Assembly (NCBI GenBank): GCA_039028895.1
Contig: JBCCHF010000036.1
Coordinates: forward strand, 9,143 to 73,142
Source of the DNA: JAHDCJ01 sp039028895
GTDB taxonomy: Bacteria; Bacteroidota; Bacteroidia; Chitinophagales; Saprospiraceae
Reading direction: 5' to 3'
Length of the DNA stretch: 64,000 nucleotides
Part shown: in pieces, positions 43,759-52,388 of the stretch
Layout: each line of letters begins with the position of its first letter
How positions within the stretch are numbered: position 1 is the stretch's first letter
Program-made: the position numbers and the translations under genes
Notes under the pieces: model-generated
Databases searched by the model: none
Told to the model about the DNA's origin: nothing
Seen by the model: the letters and a program-made list of their open reading frames with translations, nothing else

Positions 43759-45072
43759 ATGGAAAAAAATTTTATAGACGATCTTGCCAGGAAGGCCTTC
43801 GAAAATATGGAAGTGCCTTACCAGCCCGAAGACTGGGACCTCATGGAGGCCCGGCTCAACAAGGAGCGAAAACTCCAGGGTCAACTCCTTTTCTTTAAGG
43901 GAGTAGAGGTCGCCCTCGTACTCTTTGCCCTGTGGACAGTTTTCCAGTTCCTGCCCGCAAACTTTCCCTCAAGCACTTCACCCTCAAACGCTGAAGAGCC
44001 AGCTATGATCATTCCTGCGGATGTTGAAAGAGCTGAAATCCAGCCAACCGAAAACATACTCGATGAATCTAAGGAAACAGTTGCCCCAGGCACTAATACA
44101 ACTAATCCGCTTAACGCAAATGCTCAATCCGGCAAACCAGTTGCCGATGGTACTTTGAATAATGATATTTATCAGCCTTCATCAAAATATAACGGCAAGG
44201 AGGACGTCGCTGTTAATGACGAAAATTCGGCCGACCCGCTGCCCCCTGATCTTACTTTGCAGCCTGATGATATGAACGAAACCATTAACCAAAACGAAAT
44301 TGCCTATAATAAAACCACTACACTCGAAAACTTAAACGAAACTAATTCTTCAATCCCGACAGTTGAATCGTCGCTTGCCCGTACCGCGTTATCAACCGTT
44401 ATGCTCCCTGCCAGAGCTCCATTTACGTTAGAAGACAATTTTGAATGGGCATTCTTCCCCATTGGCGGAGATCCAATCCCCGACAGGGTAAGACGTCCTA
44501 AACGATTGAGTGTAATCTTTTCTCCTGATATGAACGGGATGGAAAACAACCTGGCAATGGGCTTTAGTGTAGGCATTCTTGCTGCCAAAGAGCTCACAGA
44601 TAATTGGGATATCGAGACAGGCTTGGCATACAGCTATAAACCATTCGATTACCTGGCTTCTGATGAAGAGGGCAATCCTATTATGGAAGATGCAGTACAA
44701 GATGTACAATTACACCTGGCTGAGGTGCCAGTGATGATGCAGTATAGTTTCAATAAATCCGTTAACTGGCGATCTTATGCCACGTTCGGAGTGTCCACAT
44801 TCCTGATCGCTCACGCCGATTACAACAAGAAAAATATCGAACTACCTATAGTAGTGGAAGATAATTCAGATAAAGGGTTGCTCCAGGGCGGCAGATTTAT
44901 GCCGAATTTCTACCTGACAGCCAATCTGGGTTTTGGCCTTGAGCGCAAACTGAGTAAAAATACCAGCTTGTTCGTCCAACCAACATTCAGATATCCGCTC
45001 ATGAAAATGGGCCCGTACGAGGATAAATTAGGTACTTTCTCCCTTGCAATGGGAGCGAGGACTACGTTATAG
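43759..45072 (+). CDS. Membrane-anchored protein with C-terminal outer-membrane barrel, probable anti-sigma partner
   Basis: 437 aa. A short acidic/basic cytoplasmic segment (DDLARKAFENMEVPYQPEDW...LMEARLNKE) precedes one membrane helix at about residues 45-66 (FFKGVEVALVLFALWTVF). The N-terminus resembles those of Bacteroidota anti-sigma-like proteins placed after ECF factors. Residues 70-230 are low-complexity and rich in Asn, Pro and Thr. Residues about 245-437 alternate as barrel strands (AMGFSVGILAAKELTDNWDIETGLAYSY, FMPNFYLTANLGFGLE, FVQPTFRYPLMKMGPYE, FSLAMGARTTL). A single chain spanning inner and outer membranes would be unusual. The gap to the sigma gene is 9 bases. Confidence 0.75.
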   Translation: MEKNFIDDLARKAFENMEVPYQPEDWDLMEARLNKERKLQGQLLFFKGVEVALVLFALWTVFQFLPANFPSSTSPSNAEEPAMIIPADVERAEIQPTENILDESKETVAPGTNTTNPLNANAQSGKPVADGTLNNDIYQPSSKYNGKEDVAVNDENSADPLPPDLTLQPDDMNETINQNEIAYNKTTTLENLNETNSSIPTVESSLARTALSTVMLPARAPFTLEDNFEWAFFPIGGDPIPDRVRRPKRLSVIFSPDMNGMENNLAMGFSVGILAAKELTDNWDIETGLAYSYKPFDYLASDEEGNPIMEDAVQDVQLHLAEVPVMMQYSFNKSVNWRSYATFGVSTFLIAHADYNKKNIELPIVVEDNSDKGLLQGGRFMPNFYLTANLGFGLERKLSKNTSLFVQPTFRYPLMKMGPYEDKLGTFSLAMGARTTL

Positions 45073-45096
45073 TTATACGATTTTTATCGCTTTGGG

Positions 45097-45129
45097 AAGG
45101 TGAAAGTTTGGCGGCTTTCACCTTTTTTT
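45097..45129 (+). terminator. Rho-independent terminator after the sigma/barrel pair
   Basis: Stem AAGGTGAAAG / CTTTCACCTT (45097-45106 and 45115-45124) followed by a T-run. Confidence 0.88.
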
Positions 45130-45133
45130 GTTT

Positions 45134-45252
45134 CCCCCTTCCCTAACCCCTCCACTTGGAGGGGAACGTGCTTCAATTCCCTTCACCTGCAGCAACAGGA
45201 CTGTTTGTCGAAGGCTCCCTCTCCTTGAGGAGAGGGTTGGGGTGAGGTGGCT
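45134..45252. repeat. Hairpin repeats of the CCCTCTCCTN..GGAGAGGG family
   Basis: Two elements: CCTAACCCCTCCACTTGGAG (plus GGG) near 45142 and CCCTCTCCTTGAGGAGAGGG near 45216, the latter followed by TTGGGGTGAGGTGG. They lie between the convergent ends of the sigma/barrel unit and comF. Same family as 14617-14769 and 46029-46302. Confidence 0.78.
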
Positions 45253-45255
45253 AAG

Positions 45256-45966
45256 TCACCGCATCATCGCAAAAGCTATCGTCACTACACTCACCTTTAC
45301 ACCTGGCACTTCCAGCAATTTAATCGCACAGGCTTCGAGGGTGGCTCCGGTGGTGATCACATCATCGACCAACAAAACATGTAGGCCTTCTACCGCTTCG
45401 GGATTAGTTACCTCAAAAGCTTCTAACACATTATTAAATCTTTCCAGCCTTGATTTAGCCGTCTGGGTTCTGGTCATCGTTTTTCGACGCATGGCTTTGG
45501 AAACTGGTTTTTCCATTATCGAGGCCAATCCATTGGCAAAGGTCAAACTTTGGTTATATCCTCTCTTTTTCAATTTCCAGGGATGGAGCGGTACTGGGAT
45601 TATGACTTCAGGTTGCATCATCCATTCGCTTTTTTTTAGGTGCTGGCCATAAATTTCTCCCAGCTTTACGCCAATGTTTGGTTTATTGAGGTATTTCAGC
45701 CTGTGAATCAGTTGCTGGACCTTCCCACCTTTGTTAAAATAGTACATGGCCGCTCCTGAGGAAATATTCACTCTTCCCCAAAAGTGCCGGGTTAAAGGGT
45801 TTTCCCTGTATTTATGAAAATTGGTCTTCGGTAATTTGTATGCACAAAACAGGCAGATGATCTCTTCGTTAGAATGTAGATTCTTCCCGCATGCAAGACA
45901 TAATCTAGGGTAAAAAAGCGATAAAAAGTCATCAGGGGCATACCACCATGGATTACGTTTAGTCAT
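45256..45966 (-). CDS. comF: ComF-family phosphoribosyltransferase-like protein
   Basis: 236 aa. N-terminal zinc-binding cysteines in LCLACGK and EIICLFCAYKLPKT, then IHRLKYLNKPNIGVKLG and IIPVPLHPWKLKKRGYNQS (typical ComF), and a PRPP-binding type loop VLLVDDVITTGATLEA near residue 200. ComF proteins support uptake of DNA for transformation, in Gram-negative bacteria as GntX-like proteins; whether this strain is competent cannot be told. It has no close partner on the strand. Confidence 0.9.
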   Translation of the reverse strand: MTKRNPWWYAPDDFLSLFYPRLCLACGKNLHSNEEIICLFCAYKLPKTNFHKYRENPLTRHFWGRVNISSGAAMYYFNKGGKVQQLIHRLKYLNKPNIGVKLGEIYGQHLKKSEWMMQPEVIIPVPLHPWKLKKRGYNQSLTFANGLASIMEKPVSKAMRRKTMTRTQTAKSRLERFNNVLEAFEVTNPEAVEGLHVLLVDDVITTGATLEACAIKLLEVPGVKVSVVTIAFAMMR

Positions 45967-46028
45967 GTTTTTTTGTTTTTGGATGAATGTCTACAAGGTA
46001 GACTGTACATATTGGGAAATTCCACAAT

Positions 46029-46302
46029 TCCCCCTCTCATAACCCTTCTTCAGGAGGGTCACGACAGAGGGTGGTTAGTTCTCTTCTTCTGGAGAATTGG
46101 GCACGTAAATCAGTTTCCTTCTCCTTCCGGAGAAGAGTTAGGGTTGAGCTGTTTCAGTCTCAGGAAAAGAACTAGGAATGAGGTAAATTCCCTTCTCCTC
46201 AAAGAGAAGGGCCAGGGATGAGGTGCATGAGTTAAAAGGAGAAAAGCTAGGAATGAGGTAAATTCCCTTCTCCTGGAGGAGAAGGGTTAGGGATGAGGTG
46301 GA
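46029..46302. repeat. Cluster of hairpin repeats (four or more copies)
   Basis: The 336-base gap between comF and the lipoprotein gene is mostly filled by tandem-like copies of a palindrome plus tail. Examples are CCCTTCTCCTGGAGGAGAAG followed by GGTTAGGGATGAGGTG near 46266; CCCTTCTCCTCAAAGAGAAG (plus GGCCAGGGATGAGGTG) near 46189; and diverged copies near 46116 and 46039. The tail AGGGATGAGGTG is shared. No coding sequence was seen here. Confidence 0.82.
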
Positions 46303-47058
46303 CTACTCCAATGGAAAAAGCCTTTCACTAAAGAACCGCTCAAACTCCTCCATCGTATATCGCCCGGCCAACTCATACTCAAAAACGAACTGCTCATCGA
46401 CTACCTTCCGATAGTAGACAAGGCCAAAGTCTTTGGCATAAATTTCTTTGGATGTCCCTTCGTACTCGCGATGCCCTTCTTCAGTATGGTCAAATTCGAC
46501 GAGCTCCGTGGTGGCGAACTCAGCAGCGGGGAGGTTAACATCAAGCATTTGATGGGTGGTAAACTTTTGGAATTGGCGGCCGCGAGAAAGTGTTACGGTC
46601 ATTTCGGGCTCAAGGATTTCCTGCCACTTCATTTTGAATCGGAGGAACCCACTGTCTTCTGAAATGGTGAAAGGGAAGACATTAGCATCTTCTATTAAAG
46701 GTTCGATGATTTGTGCTGTCCCTGTGCTATCGTATTCATATAGGCGGTAATCGAACATGAGTGATCCATTGCCAACAAATTCTTCTCTGGAAAACTGGGT
46801 CACATTAAACAGGTGGTCATAAGCCTGGGCAGCCAGGAAACGCTCTCCGTTTTCGCCGTCAAAAGTCCGGTAATACCAGTATTCGGGTACCAGTGAATCA
46901 TTGTTGACTGATCGGTATTCGTAGACCAGGCCCTCTTTGAGTTCCTCGAAAGGGAAATAATAAGCTTCCAGTTCGTTTTGCTCGGATTCACATGAAGACA
47001 AGAATATTAGAAGTCCGAATGAGAGAAGAGTGGCGATATAGCTTTTATGACTAGTCAT
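46303..47058 (-). CDS. Lipoprotein of unknown function
   Basis: 251 aa with lipobox (LLIFLSSCESE). Not recognised. The mature part begins with an acidic, aromatic-rich stretch (YYFPFEELKEGLVYEYRSV) and is predicted to be beta-rich (YWYYRTFDGENGERFLAA, MFDYRLYEYDSTG, TVTLSRGRQFQKF). This resembles LolA/LolB- or lipocalin-like outer-membrane lipoproteins, a weak impression. It is the only gene between the repeat cluster and the secA promoter region. Confidence 0.72.
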   Translation of the reverse strand: MTSHKSYIATLLSFGLLIFLSSCESEQNELEAYYFPFEELKEGLVYEYRSVNNDSLVPEYWYYRTFDGENGERFLAAQAYDHLFNVTQFSREEFVGNGSLMFDYRLYEYDSTGTAQIIEPLIEDANVFPFTISEDSGFLRFKMKWQEILEPEMTVTLSRGRQFQKFTTHQMLDVNLPAAEFATTELVEFDHTEEGHREYEGTSKEIYAKDFGLVYYRKVVDEQFVFEYELAGRYTMEEFERFFSERLFPLE

Positions 47059-47212
47059 GAGTGGATTTTGAAATATTAACGGCCTAATCTGCCATAATCA
47101 GTATGGAAATCAATATTTCACGACAAAATGGCATATCAAATTACACGAATTTATGTTGGTATGAATTATGATCGCAATTGAATCATTAATCGTTTCAATG
47201 GCGAATTAGTCT

Positions 47213-47220
47213 TATCTTTG
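47213..47220 (+). promoter_or_regulatory. -7 element for secA
   Basis: TATCTTTG matches TAnnTTTG, 58 bases upstream of the secA ATG. Confidence 0.55.
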
Positions 47221-47278
47221 CACAACGAAAAAAACAGCTTGCTGTTCAATATAAAACTAACATTCTAATAGAAATCTG

Positions 47279-50200
47279 ATGCTCGATAAAATAACAAAAT
47301 CCTTATCCAAGATCTTTGGAAGCAAATCAGAGCGGGATATAAAGGAGCTATCGCCTTATGTGGCGCTGGTGAACGAGGAGTTTGATAAACTGAGTTCCCT
47401 GTCCAATGATGAACTCCGGAACAAAACGCTGGAGTTCAAGGAGCGGATTGCTGAACATCTCGAAGGAATAGATGCTGATATCGATGAATTGAAAAAAGAC
47501 GCAGCAAAAGAAGAAGATTTTGAGATCAAAGAAGACCTGTACGATCAGATTGATGAATTGACAAAACAACGTGATAAGCATCTCGAAGATATCCTGATGG
47601 TTTTATTACCTGAGGCTTTTGCCGTGGTAAAAGAAACTGCTCGTCGTTTCACAGAAAATAAGTCACTTGAAGTTACTGCTACCCAGCATGATCGTGAACT
47701 TTCAGTATCAAAACCGCATGTCCAGATCAAAGGAGACAAAGCACATTGGGCTAATTCATGGGAGGCTGGTGGAAATATGATAACCTGGAATATGATCCAC
47801 TACGATGTGCAGATCATTGGTGGTGTTGTACTTCATAAGGGTAAAATCGCAGAGATGCAAACTGGTGAGGGTAAAACACTGGTGTCTACCTTTCCATCTT
47901 ACCTAAATGCACTTTCAGGACAGGGTGTTCATCTGATCACGGTAAACGATTACCTCGCAAAACGTGATGCTGAATGGATGGGACCCATCTTTGAATTTCT
48001 GTTTCTTACGGTAGACTGTATCGATAAATACAAACCACATTCAGAGGAAAGGACTGGGGCATATAATTGCGACATTACCTATGGTACTAATAACGAGTTC
48101 GGATTTGATTACCTCCGTGATAATATGGTTCGTAATCCAGAGGAATTGGTACAGGGCAAGCACCACTTTGCAATGATCGATGAAGTGGATTCCGTACTAA
48201 TCGATGATGCGAGAACTCCGCTCATTATCTCAGGTCCTGTTCCGAAAGGAGATGAACAGGAATATGGTTCACTTAAAGGCAGGATTAATAATCTTGTTGA
48301 AGCCCAACGTCAGCTTTGTACTGGATACCTGGCTGAAGCCAAAAAACTGATCAAGGAAGGTCGTGATGGTGCAGAAGAAGGTGAAGGTGGCATGGCCCTT
48401 TTAAGAGCATTCCGTGGTTTGCCCAAATACAGACCACTCACCAAATACCTTAGTGAGCCCGGCATCAAGGTCAAGTTACAGAAGGTAGAAAACTACTACA
48501 TGCAGGAGCAATCCAAAAATATGCACCTTGTAGATGCGCCTTTATATTTCACAATAGAAGAAAAAACCAACCAGGTTGACCTCAATGAACCCGGTGCTGA
48601 ATACATGTCGAAAGGTCTTGAAGACAAAGACTTTTTCATTATGCCCGACATTGGAGCGGAAATAATTGAGATCGACAACAGAGAAGAAGATTCTGAGGAA
48701 GATAAATCCAAAGCGAAAGAGAAACTGCTGCAAGACTATTCCATTAAAGCCAAAAGGCTGCATAGTGTGCATCAGTTGTTAAAAGCCTACACGCTATTCC
48801 ACTTAGATGATCAGTATATCGTCGACGAAGGCAAGGTAAAGATTGTCGATGAGCAAACAGGCCGTATCATGGAAGGTCGTCGTTACTCAGACGGTTTGCA
48901 TCAGGCCTTGGAAGCCAAGGAAAATGTTAAGGTAGAGGCTGCCACACAAACCTACGCTACAGTAACACTCCAGAACTATTTCAGGATGTATCACAAGCTT
49001 TCTGGTATGACCGGTACTGCTGAAACGGAAGCTGGTGAGTTTTGGGATATCTATAAATTGGATGTAGTAAGCATTCCAACCAACAGACCAATTGCGAGGG
49101 ATGACAGGGAGGATCTGGTTTATAAAACCGCCCTTGAAAAATATAATGCCGTCGTTGACGAAATTGCAAAGTTGACAGAAGCAGGCCGCCCGGTTCTTGT
49201 AGGTACAACTTCAGTCGAGATATCAGAATTGTTAAGTCGTTTCCTCACAAGACAGAATATCAAACATAACGTGCTTAACGCAAAACAGCACGAGCGTGAA
49301 GCGCATATCGTTGCAACTGCTGGCCAACCGGGCCAGGTTACCATTGCAACCAATATGGCGGGCCGTGGTACGGATATCAAGCTTGGAGAAGGCGTTAAAA
49401 AAGCTGGCGGATTGGCGATCATTGGTACTGAGCGCCACGAATCAAGACGTGTTGATCGTCAGCTACGTGGTCGTGCAGGCCGTCAGGGAGACCCAGGGTC
49501 ATCACAATTCTTCGTATCACTTGAAGACAATTTGATGCGCCTTTTCGGATCAGAGAGGATTGCCAAGCTGATGGATCGAATGGGTTATGAGAAAGGAGAG
49601 GTTATCCAACACTCGATGGTTACCAAATCTATCGAACGTGCCCAGAAAAAAGTAGAAGAAAACCACTTTGGTACAAGAAAGCGGTTGCTCGAATACGATG
49701 ATGTAATGAACATTCAGAGGGAGGCTATTTACAAAAAACGGCGTCATGCGTTGTATGGTGATCGCCTTTCAGTCGACCTTTACAATATGTTTGCCGACCT
49801 TAGTGACGAAGTCGTTGATTATCATTTCCAGGGCAATAAATACGATGAATTCAAACTGGATGCCTTCCGCTACTTCGGATTGGAGCCAAATATTGATGCA
49901 GCGGAATTTGCTGATGGCAATGAAATGGAAGTTGTAAGTAAATTCACTTCCCAGGTAATGGAAGCTTACCAGAGAAAAATGGATTTGATCACAACTAGTG
50001 TCATGCCAGTGATCAAGAGAGTATTTGAGGAAGAAGGTCATCAATATAAAAACATTGCGATTCCATTCTCAGATGGGAAGAAAACCCTGCAATTGGTAGC
50101 CAATCTTGAAGAAGCTGTTAATACAAGCGGTAAATCCATAATCACATCTATTGAAAAGTCAATTGCACTTGCATTGATTGATGATGCATGGAAGGAGCAC

Positions 50201-50578
50201 CTCCGCGCTATGGACGAATTGAAAGAGTCGACACAGGCTGCCCAATTTGAGCAGAAAGATCCATTGGTTATCTACAAGGTTGAGGCTTTCGGTCTGTTCC
50301 AGGAGTTTATCAGTAATGTTAACCGCGAAGTAATCTCATTCTTATCAAGAGGTACTGTTACTGTAAAAGGTCAAGATGATGTACGAAAAGCCCGTCGTAC
50401 CAGAACGGATATGAGTAATATGACATCAAACAAGGACGCTAAGGCAGCAGCAGAATCAGCCGGCAGAGGTAGCTCTAAACCTTCTACTTTTAAAAGAAAG
50501 GTGAAAAAGGTAGGCAGAAATGATCCTTGTCCTTGCGGAAGTGGTAAAAAATATAAACATTGTTGCGGTAATAAATAA
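47279..50578 (+). CDS. secA: Preprotein translocase ATPase SecA
   Basis: 1099 aa, longer than the 850-900 aa of most bacteria but usual for Bacteroidota, which carry an insertion in the first ATPase domain. Motifs: Walker A QTGEGKTLVSTFP, VNDYLAKRDAEWMG, DEVDSVLIDDARTPLI, TGTAETEAGEFW, AGRGTDIKLGEGV, QLRGRAGRQGDPGSSQFF and IDDAWKEHL. The C-terminus has the zinc-binding SEC-C tail (RNDPCPCGSGKKYKHCC), which binds SecB/ribosomes. A linker of about 80 residues rich in Lys, Ala and Ser precedes the tail. Role: ATP-driven export through SecYEG. A promoter-like motif lies upstream. Confidence 0.97.
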   Translation: MLDKITKSLSKIFGSKSERDIKELSPYVALVNEEFDKLSSLSNDELRNKTLEFKERIAEHLEGIDADIDELKKDAAKEEDFEIKEDLYDQIDELTKQRDKHLEDILMVLLPEAFAVVKETARRFTENKSLEVTATQHDRELSVSKPHVQIKGDKAHWANSWEAGGNMITWNMIHYDVQIIGGVVLHKGKIAEMQTGEGKTLVSTFPSYLNALSGQGVHLITVNDYLAKRDAEWMGPIFEFLFLTVDCIDKYKPHSEERTGAYNCDITYGTNNEFGFDYLRDNMVRNPEELVQGKHHFAMIDEVDSVLIDDARTPLIISGPVPKGDEQEYGSLKGRINNLVEAQRQLCTGYLAEAKKLIKEGRDGAEEGEGGMALLRAFRGLPKYRPLTKYLSEPGIKVKLQKVENYYMQEQSKNMHLVDAPLYFTIEEKTNQVDLNEPGAEYMSKGLEDKDFFIMPDIGAEIIEIDNREEDSEEDKSKAKEKLLQDYSIKAKRLHSVHQLLKAYTLFHLDDQYIVDEGKVKIVDEQTGRIMEGRRYSDGLHQALEAKENVKVEAATQTYATVTLQNYFRMYHKLSGMTGTAETEAGEFWDIYKLDVVSIPTNRPIARDDREDLVYKTALEKYNAVVDEIAKLTEAGRPVLVGTTSVEISELLSRFLTRQNIKHNVLNAKQHEREAHIVATAGQPGQVTIATNMAGRGTDIKLGEGVKKAGGLAIIGTERHESRRVDRQLRGRAGRQGDPGSSQFFVSLEDNLMRLFGSERIAKLMDRMGYEKGEVIQHSMVTKSIERAQKKVEENHFGTRKRLLEYDDVMNIQREAIYKKRRHALYGDRLSVDLYNMFADLSDEVVDYHFQGNKYDEFKLDAFRYFGLEPNIDAAEFADGNEMEVVSKFTSQVMEAYQRKMDLITTSVMPVIKRVFEEEGHQYKNIAIPFSDGKKTLQLVANLEEAVNTSGKSIITSIEKSIALALIDDAWKEHLRAMDELKESTQAAQFEQKDPLVIYKVEAFGLFQEFISNVNREVISFLSRGTVTVKGQDDVRKARRTRTDMSNMTSNKDAKAAAESAGRGSSKPSTFKRKVKKVGRNDPCPCGSGKKYKHCCGNK

Positions 50579-50735
50579 AGAAAAGTCAGACAGGGTTGGT
50601 CGTAACTGGTTCATTTTCATTACCTTTGGGGTGTCTGGAATTCAGATTTATTTCAATCGGGTTCCTTTCCTCGCCTACCCCAGCTAATTTTATCACAAAT
50701 TATTGATCAATATTCACCTAAGAAGGAATTTGCAT

Positions 50736-50743
50736 TATCTTTG
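50736..50743 (+). promoter_or_regulatory. -7 element for deoC
   Basis: TATCTTTG matches TAnnTTTG, 30 bases upstream of the deoC ATG. Confidence 0.55.
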
Positions 50744-50773
50744 CAATGAGCCAATTGGAGCGTAAGACGGAAT

Positions 50774-51418
50774 ATGGAATTAGCGAGTTATATTGACCAC
50801 ACCATCCTCAAAGCGGACTGCACACTAAAACAAATTGAGACCCTCTGTAAAGAAGCAAAGAGCAACTCATTTGCCGCGGTCTGTGTACCACCCTACTATG
50901 TAAAGGATGCAGTAAGGTTATTAGAAGAATCAGGAGTGAAAGTTGCCACTGTTGTTGGTTTCCCAATGGGTTATGCCCATACACCAGCTAAAGTGGAAGA
51001 GGTGAAACGTGCTGTGGATGAAGGGGCCGACGAGATTGATGTGGTCGTGAATATCTGTGCTATTAAGAACGGTAATTGGTCATATGTCAAAAATGATATT
51101 GAGAGTATGACAATGGCAGCTCACTTACGCGGCAAAATTGTTAAAATAATTTTGGAGACTGGCTTACTGAAAAGGACTGAAATCGCTGAAATTTGTCGCT
51201 TATGCAATGAGGTAGGTGTTGATTTCGTTAAAACATCAACCGGATTGAATGGCAGCGGAGCCTCCGTTGATATTGTCCGCTTCTTGAAGAAAAATCTCAA
51301 TAATTCGGTGAAAATCTGTGCTTCAGGAGGTATTAGAGATGCTGCCAAAGCTGGTAAACTTGTTGATGCCGGTGCTGCCCGTCTGGGGTCTTCTTCCGGA
51401 TTAAAATTGATAAAGTAA
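50774..51418 (+). CDS. deoC: Deoxyribose-phosphate aldolase
   Basis: 214 aa, a typical bacterial class I aldolase of this family. Key segments: SYIDHTILKADCT, AVCVPPYYVKDA, TVVGFPMGYA, EGADEIDVVVNI (catalytic Asp), the Schiff-base lysine in VDFVKTSTGLNG, and KICASGGIRDAA. Reaction: 2-deoxy-D-ribose-5-phosphate to acetaldehyde and glyceraldehyde-3-phosphate, nucleoside catabolism. It overlaps the SPOR gene by one base (TAATG). Confidence 0.95.
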   Translation: MELASYIDHTILKADCTLKQIETLCKEAKSNSFAAVCVPPYYVKDAVRLLEESGVKVATVVGFPMGYAHTPAKVEEVKRAVDEGADEIDVVVNICAIKNGNWSYVKNDIESMTMAAHLRGKIVKIILETGLLKRTEIAEICRLCNEVGVDFVKTSTGLNGSGASVDIVRFLKKNLNNSVKICASGGIRDAAKAGKLVDAGAARLGSSSGLKLIK

Positions 51419-51798
51419 TGAAATGGATTGCTTGTTTATCGGCCATTTTCCTGTTTTTTGGAACTGCTGATGCACAAATTTCTGTCACAGAAGATCCCGG
51501 TATTCAATCATTGGTGACTAAGCATGCGGAAGCCAATAAAGCCAAGCAATTTATCAACGGCTGGAGAGTTCAGCTTGTCGCAACTTCTGACCGTAATAAG
51601 GTCATGGAAATGAAAACCCAGTTTTTGAAAAGGTACCCAAGGATTTCCATTGACTGGAATTATTCTGCGCCGTACTATAGACTTAAAGCCGGCGCTTTTC
51701 TTACAAAACTGGAAGCAGCTAACCTAAAATACCGAATCCGTTTTGACTATCCAGATGCGTATATCACCAAAGATAACGTAAGACCTTCTGACCTTTAA
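51418..51798 (+). CDS. Exported SPOR-domain-like protein
   Basis: 126 aa. Signal peptide MKWIACLSAIFLFFG, cut near ADA-Q. The mature chain reads as one SPOR module: GWRVQLVATSDRNKVMEM, FLKRYPRISIDWNYSAPYYR and LKAGAFLTKLEA, the expected beta-alpha-beta-beta-alpha-beta order. SPOR domains bind septal peptidoglycan that lacks stem peptides, so it may act at the division site. Start overlaps the deoC stop by one base; the 3' end overlaps the DCC-family gene on the other strand by 4 bases. Confidence 0.85.
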   Translation: MKWIACLSAIFLFFGTADAQISVTEDPGIQSLVTKHAEANKAKQFINGWRVQLVATSDRNKVMEMKTQFLKRYPRISIDWNYSAPYYRLKAGAFLTKLEAANLKYRIRFDYPDAYITKDNVRPSDL

Positions 51799-52220
51799 TC
51801 CAAAAACCTGGCTTTGATATCAGGCGTAGGCATTATACAACTTTCCTGCTTGCCAAACCACTTGTAGCGATTACGCGCAATATAATTGTAGAAAAAGTCT
51901 CTGATGAATTTAGGAACAATGAGGAATAACTTCATCAACCTGAATGGGCTATCAAGATATCCTGCGGTTCGTAAAGCAGCTGATGATTTGGTATAGATTT
52001 TACCATTGTCGACCAGCACTACTGTCGTTAGATCTGTTTTTGACATACCTGAATACTCAAGCACCTTTTGACCTGTTTCAGATTGCAGGGAAGCAAAGTT
52101 TACCTTCCCATTCGGATCCCGTTCAATCACAAATTGAACACTGTTATTACACAGATTGCATACCCCATCGAAAAGAAGGAGCGGTTTTCTATTTGAAATT
52201 GTATGCAGATCAATTGTCAT
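51795..52220 (-). CDS. DCC-family thiol-disulfide oxidoreductase-like protein (DUF393)
   Basis: 141 aa. The family motif DxxCxxC appears in LLFDGVCNLCNNSVQF. FASLQSETGQKVL, the KSSAALRTAGYL region and the C-terminal IPKFIRDFFYNYIARNRYKWFG are typical of YuxK-like proteins. The thioredoxin-like fold and CxxC suggest a redox or thiol role; the substrate is unknown. A -7-like motif at 52231-52238 lies very near the start, so the mRNA could be nearly leaderless. Confidence 0.9.
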   Translation of the reverse strand: MTIDLHTISNRKPLLLFDGVCNLCNNSVQFVIERDPNGKVNFASLQSETGQKVLEYSGMSKTDLTTVVLVDNGKIYTKSSAALRTAGYLDSPFRLMKLFLIVPKFIRDFFYNYIARNRYKWFGKQESCIMPTPDIKARFLD

Positions 52221-52230
52221 ATCGTATAAA

Positions 52231-52238
52231 CAAAGATA
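52231..52238 (-). promoter_or_regulatory. -7 element for the DCC-family gene
   Basis: Minus-strand TATCTTTG, 11 bases upstream of the ATG at 52220. Confidence 0.5.
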
Positions 52239-52388
52239 ATGGGGTTAAGTTGAAAAACCGCTTATCGAGCATTTATACCGATTATGGCATTGATAGTATT
52301 ATATTTCAAAATATGAAAAAGGTACCCTATATTTCATGTAATTAACTGTTAATCAACCTTACTTTTCATCCCAAAAACCCGCTTTTAA

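Noticed and set aside
45128..45652. Plus-strand open frame of 174 aa across the comF gene
   Set aside because: It is antisense to comF, whose zinc cysteines and PRPP loop are clear, and its start lies in hairpin repeats.
46029..46302. CRISPR array or small-RNA cluster
   Set aside because: The copies are imperfect palindromes with a shared tail and irregular spacing, typical of REP-like elements; no cas genes are near.
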